A DNA stretch of 9,996 bases from Burkholderiales bacterium UBA2647 (GTDB taxonomy: Bacteria > Pseudomonadota > Gammaproteobacteria > Burkholderiales > Burkholderiaceae_E): positions 1-9,996 of the forward strand of contig DENJ01000029.1 of NCBI GenBank assembly GCA_002359635.1, written 5' to 3'. Each line of letters starts with the position of its first letter. Position 1 is the first letter of the stretch. This document shows positions 5,904 to 9,996 of this stretch, piece by piece. The translations under genes were made by a program, and so were the position numbers. Under the pieces are notes generated by a model. That model was given only the letters and a program-made list of their open reading frames with translations. It did not search any database and was not told the origin of the DNA.

Positions 5904-7355
5904 TTAAGCGTGTGCAGCAAGGGCTGGAATCGGCGCTTTGACCGACTTACCTTGGGCGATGGTCATGAAGCAATTCATGAGCATCAGCACCATGCCGCTT
6001 AAATAAAGCACGCCTCCAAGGAAGCGGACCACATAGTAGGGATAGGTTGCTTTAATCGACTCGATAAAAGCATAGGTCAAGGTGCCGTCGGGGTTGGTGG
6101 CACGCCACATCAATCCCTGCATCACCCCAGCGATCCACATGGCAGCGATGTAAAGCACAATCCCTATGGTTGCAATCCAAAAGTGCAACTCCACCCACTG
6201 AGGCTTGGCCATCGCAGCGCGGCCAAAAAGCCTTGGTAGTAAATAATAGATCGATCCAATGCTAATAAAACCAACCCAACCAAGCGCACCCGAGTGCACA
6301 TGGCCTACAGTCCAGTCGGTGTAGTGTGACAAGGCGTTGACGGTCTTAATCGACATCATCGGGCCTTCAAAAGTCGACATGCCATAAAAGGAAAGCGACA
6401 CCACGAGAAACTTGAGGACTGCATCGTTACGCAATTTGTACCATGCGCCCGATAGGGTCATGATGCCATTGATCATTCCCCCCCAGGAGGGCGCAAGCAG
6501 GATCAGTGAAAACACCATGCCGAGTGATTGCGTCCAATCGGGCAAAGCGGTGTAGTGCAAGTGGTGCGGGCCCGCCCACATATACGTGAAAATGAGCGCC
6601 CAAAAATGCACGATCGAGAGCCGGTACGAGTAAACCGGACGCTCCGCCTGCTTAGGTACGAAGTAGTACATCATCCCCAAAAAGCCTGCGGTAAGGAAAA
6701 AGCCCACAGCGTTATGGCCATACCACCACTGGATCATCGCGTCTTGGGCCCCCGCGTAGGCTGAATAGCTCTTGGTGAGCGAGGCGGGCATGGCCATACT
6801 ATTCACAATATGCAAGACTGCAACCGTAATGATGAAGGCGCCGAAAAACCAGTTGGCCACGTAAATATGCTCGATCTTGCGTTTGGCCAAGGTGCCGAAG
6901 AAGACAATGGCGTAGCAAACCCAAACAACTGCGATCAGCAGATCAATCGGCCACTCGAGCTCGGCGTATTCCTTGCTCTGGGTAATACCAAGCGGAAGCG
7001 TGATCGCCGCCAAAACGATCACCAGTTGCCAGCCCCAAAAGGTAAACGCAGCAAGCGGGCCGCCGAAAAGCCGCGCATGGGTGGTTCGTTGAACGACGTA
7101 ATACGAAGTCGCAAATAGCGCGCTGCCACCAAATGCAAAAATCACCGCATTGGTGTGTAGGGGACGAAGACGGCTGTAGGTGAACCAGGGGATGTCGAAG
7201 TTTAGAGCCGGCCAGGCCAGTTGCGCCGCGATCACCACACCGACCAGCATGCCCACAACGCCCCAGACCACGGTCATCACGGCAAACTGCCGCACCACCG
7301 TATAGTTATAAGTTTCCGCCTTATCGCTGCTTGCGAAAGCCTCCATCGTGCTCAT
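5904..7355 (-). CDS. ccoN: cbb3-type cytochrome c oxidase subunit I, catalytic CcoN
   Basis: CcoN holds haem b and the haem b3-CuB site where O2 is reduced, and it moves protons across the inner membrane. The 483-residue, multi-helix protein has every ligand in place. These are H67 (RLRPLHTNA) and H354 for haem b, and H352 (GHVHSG) for haem b3. H214 (WWYGHNAVGFF), H264 and H265 (AGPHHLHY) bind CuB. Y258 (FTYMWAGPHH) sits where the family's cross-linked tyrosine lies, and E330 (STFEGPMMS) is the conserved glutamate of the proton path. Numbering is shifted by seven relative to the Pseudomonas stutzeri structure throughout, so no internal indel is apparent up to helix X. The ATG at 7353-7355 is preceded by GGGGG at a 5-6 nt spacing; an ATG three codons later is an alternative. 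The ribosome binding site is part of an inverted repeat, described separately. Confidence 0.99.
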   Translation of the reverse strand: MSTMEAFASSDKAETYNYTVVRQFAVMTVVWGVVGMLVGVVIAAQLAWPALNFDIPWFTYSRLRPLHTNAVIFAFGGSALFATSYYVVQRTTHARLFGGPLAAFTFWGWQLVIVLAAITLPLGITQSKEYAELEWPIDLLIAVVWVCYAIVFFGTLAKRKIEHIYVANWFFGAFIITVAVLHIVNSMAMPASLTKSYSAYAGAQDAMIQWWYGHNAVGFFLTAGFLGMMYYFVPKQAERPVYSYRLSIVHFWALIFTYMWAGPHHLHYTALPDWTQSLGMVFSLILLAPSWGGMINGIMTLSGAWYKLRNDAVLKFLVVSLSFYGMSTFEGPMMSIKTVNALSHYTDWTVGHVHSGALGWVGFISIGSIYYLLPRLFGRAAMAKPQWVELHFWIATIGIVLYIAAMWIAGVMQGLMWRATNPDGTLTYAFIESIKATYPYYVVRFLGGVLYLSGMVLMLMNCFMTIAQGKSVKAPIPALAAHA

Positions 7356-7357
7356 CG

Positions 7358-7391
7358 AATCCCCCTATTTCCACAAATGCTTTAGGGGATT
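7358..7391 (-). promoter_or_regulatory. Inverted repeat overlapping the ccoN ribosome binding site
   Basis: On the mRNA strand, AATCCCCTA (7391-7383) can pair with TAGGGGGATT (7367-7358). This gives nine base pairs with one bulged G around a 15-nt loop. The 3' arm contains the GGGGG Shine-Dalgarno of ccoN, and the arm ends 2 nt before the ATG. The hairpin would therefore hide the ribosome binding site when folded. It lies in the 86-nt gap between ccoS and ccoN, the largest in the cluster. No T run follows, so it is unlikely to be a terminator. I see no clear sigma-70 promoter and no consensus FNR box in the gap; a TAAAAT at 7394-7389 is the only -10-like hexamer. Confidence 0.45.
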
Positions 7392-7441
7392 TTACGCCGT
7401 TTGTGAGCCGACGGAAGGCTTAGGCGGCAATTTTCAACCGT

Positions 7442-7690
7442 TTATCGGTTATTTGATTTGTTTTGCTCCGTTTGCTTCGCGATCTTTGTAACTTGAGTCG
7501 GGATTTGTTGCGACGCAACAACGTCCTTTTGGCCTGCTTGCACCCCCGTGTTGTCATCGTCAAGCAAGAGCTGACGCCCATGCGACTCTAAATCCTTGAA
7601 TTGCCCGCTGTTATCCATACGGAAGTAAAGCCAAACCGCCACCCCGAGCAAAGCAAGGCTTAGCGGGATCAAGAGAAAGATCGCTTCCAC
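7442..7690 (-). CDS. ccoS: cbb3-type oxidase assembly protein CcoS
   Basis: CcoS is a small single-helix membrane protein required to obtain cbb3 oxidase containing its haem b and CuB cofactors. The first 46 of 82 residues match the family. They consist of a helix (2-23, IFLLIPLSLALLGVAVWLYF), the SGQFKDLE segment (28-35) and the acidic LLLDDD motif (41-46). The remaining 36 residues form a hydrophilic tail rich in Gln, Asn, Thr and Lys, longer than in many CcoS proteins. The start is GTG at 7688-7690, with AAGG 8 nt upstream. It lies 22 nt inside the end of ccoI, implying translational coupling with the copper ATPase. Confidence 0.92.
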   Translation of the reverse strand: MEAIFLLIPLSLALLGVAVWLYFRMDNSGQFKDLESHGRQLLLDDDNTGVQAGQKDVVASQQIPTQVTKIAKQTEQNKSNNR

Positions 7691-9996
7691 GGCACCGGCC
7701 TTAAGCTATTGCTCACAACCACCAGGGAACTGAGCGACATACCAAGCGCAGCACCCCAAGCGGGAATCCAACCCAAGGCTGCAAGGGGAATCGCAATCAG
7801 GTTGTAAGCTGTCGCCCAGGCGATGTTTTGGCGCATCAGGGCTTGCGCATGGCGAGCGGCAGCCATCAAAAAGACCACCGACGCCAAGCGATCGGACAAA
7901 ATCAAGGCACCTGCATGCAATCTTGCAAGATCACTTGCCTGGCCAATAGCAGCCGACATATCGGCTGCGGCGAGCACCGCGGCATCATTTAAGCCATCTC
8001 CCACCATAAAAACCCTGCGTCCTTCAGCCTGCATGGCTTGAACGATAGCCCACTTGTCCTGGGGCAATTGAGCGCCAAGAAAGCGACCCTCCGGGCACAG
8101 GCTGAGAAGCCCAAGTTGCTTGACCAAAGCGTCCACGGCGGTTTGCCGGTCGCCCGAAAGCACATGCAAGCGCAAACCCATGGCCTTGATCGCCTGCAAA
8201 CTAGGAAGCGCATCGTCACGCAAAGCGTCGCGAAGCTGCCAGTGGGCAATCGGGACTTGATCGATGGCAAGCCATACCTCTTGCAAAACATCCTCTTGCT
8301 CGTTTGCAGCATCGTTTACAGCATCTTGAGCGCCCTGCGCTCGCACAAAGGCCTGCGAGCCGAGCTTGAGGACCGAGCCATCGGGAAGACTTGCTTGCAT
8401 GCCCTGACCAAGAAAGCCTTGAACGACGCCTGGCGAATCGTCTTTTGAGGGGCAGATCCCTTGGCCGGCAGCGTGACGCGCCAAAGCCATCGCCAGGGGA
8501 TGAGGCGATGCAAGCAGCAAAGGCAGCGCAAGTGCAAGCGCCGAGTGCTCTGAAAAGGCGGGATCGAGGATGCTCAGCCGGAAGACCTGCGGCCTGCCCA
8601 CGCTCAGGGTGCCGGTTTTGTCAAGCACCAGATCGCTTGCCTGAGCCAGCCGCTCAAGCCCGTCACCGGCTTGCAAAACAACCCCCGAATTCGCCAGTTG
8701 ATACTGAACCGAAGCAAGCACGGCGGGCACTGCGAGCGATAGCGCACAGGGGCAGGAGACTACCAGCACAGCAACCGCGATCTCAAAGGCCCGCGCAGGA
8801 TTCACTGAGAGCCATGCGGCGAATACCATGAGGACAAAGATCAACAAGCCACCGACAAAGTAGCGCGCAGCGCGATCGGCCATTGCCGCCATGACCGGCC
8901 TTGTGCTGCCCGCCCGAGCAATCAGTCTTTGCAAATCGGCCCGTGTTGAAGCACTTGCAGGCCGCACAACTTTTAAGCGGACTGCCTGAGCCTCGGCAAT
9001 CACAGCGCCCGACGGCAGGACTTCACCGGAAGCAAAGCGCTTCGGCATTGATTCACCGCTAAGCAAGGAGCAATCAGCATGTACGTCGCCCTCTAAACAC
9101 ATCGCGTCGGCGGGCAGGCTAGCCCCGGGCTCGATGGCGATCAAATCCCCCACCTGCAAATCCTCTGCCAACACTTTTTCGGTTCCATCCGGGCCGATGC
9201 GTTGAATCGCCTGCGGTATGCCGGCGGCGAGCCGGTCAAGCCAGCGCTGAGAGCGCCTTCTTGCATTTGCTTCAAGGCTTCGCGCGCTCAGCAACAAAAA
9301 CAAGAACATCGTAACCGTATCAAAGTAGACCTCGCCTTGTCCCTGCCATGTATGGATTGCACTTGCCAAGTAGGCGGCCAGAAGGCCAATAGCCACAGGC
9401 ACGTCCATGCCCAGGTGTTTTTGGCTGACATCGCGAACCGCAGCTTGCAGGATGGGCCAGCCGCTGTAAAGCAGCGCTGGAAGGGTCACGACCATGCTGG
9501 CCCAGCGCAAGAGTGCGGCATCGCCTGGCTCGACATCACCAGGGTGAGCCCAATAAAGCGGGGTTTGCAACATCATCACCTGCATCATTGCAAGTCCGGC
9601 AACAAACAAGCGCCGTCGTTGACGACGCTCGATCAGCTGTAGCCGCTCCTCGCGCGCTGTAGGATCAAAAGGCAGCGCCCGGTAGCCCAGTGCGCGCAAT
9701 CGCGCCAGAATTTTCGCCAGGCTGCTCAGTTGTGCGTCCCACTGCACCAGAGCCTGCTGCTGGGCATAATTCACCTGCACCCGACGGACACCATCGGCAG
9801 CCGACAAACCCCGCTCAAGCAGCCAAACGCAGGCGCCGCATCGCATACCGTCGATCATCAGAAAGGACTGCAGCTGCACACCATGCTCGGGATCATCGAC
9901 TTGCTGAATAAAGCCGCGCCGCTGGGCCAGCCGCTCAAAGTCTCGCTCCACATCGAGGGTTTCATCGACAGGACCAGGCTTACTTGGCGTCTCAAC
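7669..9996 (-). CDS. ccoI: Copper-exporting P1B-type ATPase CcoI (FixI), 5' end cut by window edge
   Basis: CcoI pumps copper across the inner membrane to supply assembly of the cbb3 CuB centre. The frame stays open to base 9996, so the protein starts outside the window. A GTG at 9951 could be mistaken for a start but is in the middle of the frame, 15 codons from the edge. Counted from that GTG, the HMA metal-binding motif is MRCGAC (C38, C41). The Met-rich AMMQVMML in the first helix region is at 121-128. The actuator motif is LLSGES (296-301, Ser in place of the usual Thr of TGES). The membrane CPC metal site is C400-P401-C402, and the phosphorylated Asp is D444 in DKTGT. The nucleotide-binding SPHPLA motif is at 482-487 and the hinge GDGLND at 651-656. 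CPCALSLAVP is typical of the CcoI branch rather than CopA. The 3' end overlaps ccoS. A Cys-rich N-terminal segment is probably missing outside the window. Confidence 0.97.
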   Translation of the reverse strand, partial: VETPSKPGPVDETLDVERDFERLAQRRGFIQQVDDPEHGVQLQSFLMIDGMRCGACVWLLERGLSAADGVRRVQVNYAQQQALVQWDAQLSSLAKILARLRALGYRALPFDPTAREERLQLIERRQRRRLFVAGLAMMQVMMLQTPLYWAHPGDVEPGDAALLRWASMVVTLPALLYSGWPILQAAVRDVSQKHLGMDVPVAIGLLAAYLASAIHTWQGQGEVYFDTVTMFLFLLLSARSLEANARRRSQRWLDRLAAGIPQAIQRIGPDGTEKVLAEDLQVGDLIAIEPGASLPADAMCLEGDVHADCSLLSGESMPKRFASGEVLPSGAVIAEAQAVRLKVVRPASASTRADLQRLIARAGSTRPVMAAMADRAARYFVGGLLIFVLMVFAAWLSVNPARAFEIAVAVLVVSCPCALSLAVPAVLASVQYQLANSGVVLQAGDGLERLAQASDLVLDKTGTLSVGRPQVFRLSILDPAFSEHSALALALPLLLASPHPLAMALARHAAGQGICPSKDDSPGVVQGFLGQGMQASLPDGSVLKLGSQAFVRAQGAQDAVNDAANEQEDVLQEVWLAIDQVPIAHWQLRDALRDDALPSLQAIKAMGLRLHVLSGDRQTAVDALVKQLGLLSLCPEGRFLGAQLPQDKWAIVQAMQAEGRRVFMVGDGLNDAAVLAAADMSAAIGQASDLARLHAGALILSDRLASVVFLMAAARHAQALMRQNIAWATAYNLIAIPLAALGWIPAWGAALGMSLSSLVVVSNSLRPVPWKRSFS

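Noticed and set aside
8391..8831. 146-codon plus-strand reading frame inside ccoI
   Set aside because: It lies antisense to a fully conserved part of CcoI (including the CPC and DKTGT motifs) and has low-complexity Arg/Ala/Pro composition typical of a shadow frame.
9202..9642. 146-codon plus-strand reading frame opposite the CcoI membrane region
   Set aside because: It is antisense to conserved transmembrane and actuator segments of CcoI, with no recognisable motif and no ribosome binding site of note.
7669..9951. Start of ccoI at the GTG at 9949-9951
   Set aside because: The frame stays open for 15 more codons to the window edge, and CcoI proteins have further N-terminal sequence before the HMA domain. 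The gene is best treated as partial.
1..9996. Mobile elements, CRISPR arrays, tRNA or rRNA genes, riboswitches
   Set aside because: I saw no transposase or integrase, no repeat-spacer pattern, no cloverleaf or rRNA sequence and no known riboswitch motif. Intergenic space is at most 115 bp.

Overview
The window is a compact chromosomal segment with about 53% G+C by eye. It looks like a betaproteobacterium, probably Burkholderiales. Three observations support this: the cytochrome cbb3 gene order ccoI-S-N-O-Q-P-G-H, a small two-helix membrane protein after ccoH, and the sequence character of the housekeeping proteins. Genus cannot be decided from the sequence alone. There are no insertion sequences, phage genes, CRISPR arrays, tRNAs or rRNAs, and no gene shows an obvious frameshift.

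Left part (1-1732). The C-terminal end of an unrecognised plus-strand gene meets a MaoC-type hot-dog hydratase gene (minus strand) tail to tail, with the two stop codons only 2 bp apart. A 115-bp divergent intergenic region then carries the likely promoter of apt (adenine phosphoribosyltransferase). The apt gene overlaps hslR, which encodes the S4-domain heat-shock protein Hsp15. This pair converges on the respiratory cluster across a 60-bp intergenic region with two inverted repeats.

Right part (1793-9996, all minus strand). This is an almost complete gene set for the high-affinity terminal oxidase cbb3. In transcription order it contains: CcoI, a copper-exporting P1B-ATPase cut by the window edge; CcoS; the oxidase subunits CcoN (haem b/b3-CuB catalytic subunit), CcoO (monohaem cytochrome c), CcoQ and CcoP (dihaem cytochrome c); the assembly proteins CcoG (Fe-S copper reductase) and CcoH/FixH; and a conserved-looking but unnamed two-helix membrane protein. 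Spacing is tight (overlaps of 4 and 22 nt, gaps of 1-20 nt). The exceptions are an 86-nt gap before ccoN and a 60-nt gap before the last small gene. The genes act together: CcoI and CcoG handle copper for the CuB centre, CcoS and CcoH act in assembly, and CcoNOQP oxidises cytochrome c and reduces O2 under low oxygen.

I did not find an undescribed multi-gene system. The items most worth a second look are regulatory: a hairpin predicted to bury the ribosome binding site of ccoN, and a leader with three AGGAG motifs, one in a hairpin loop, before the last small gene. That small gene itself also deserves attention.
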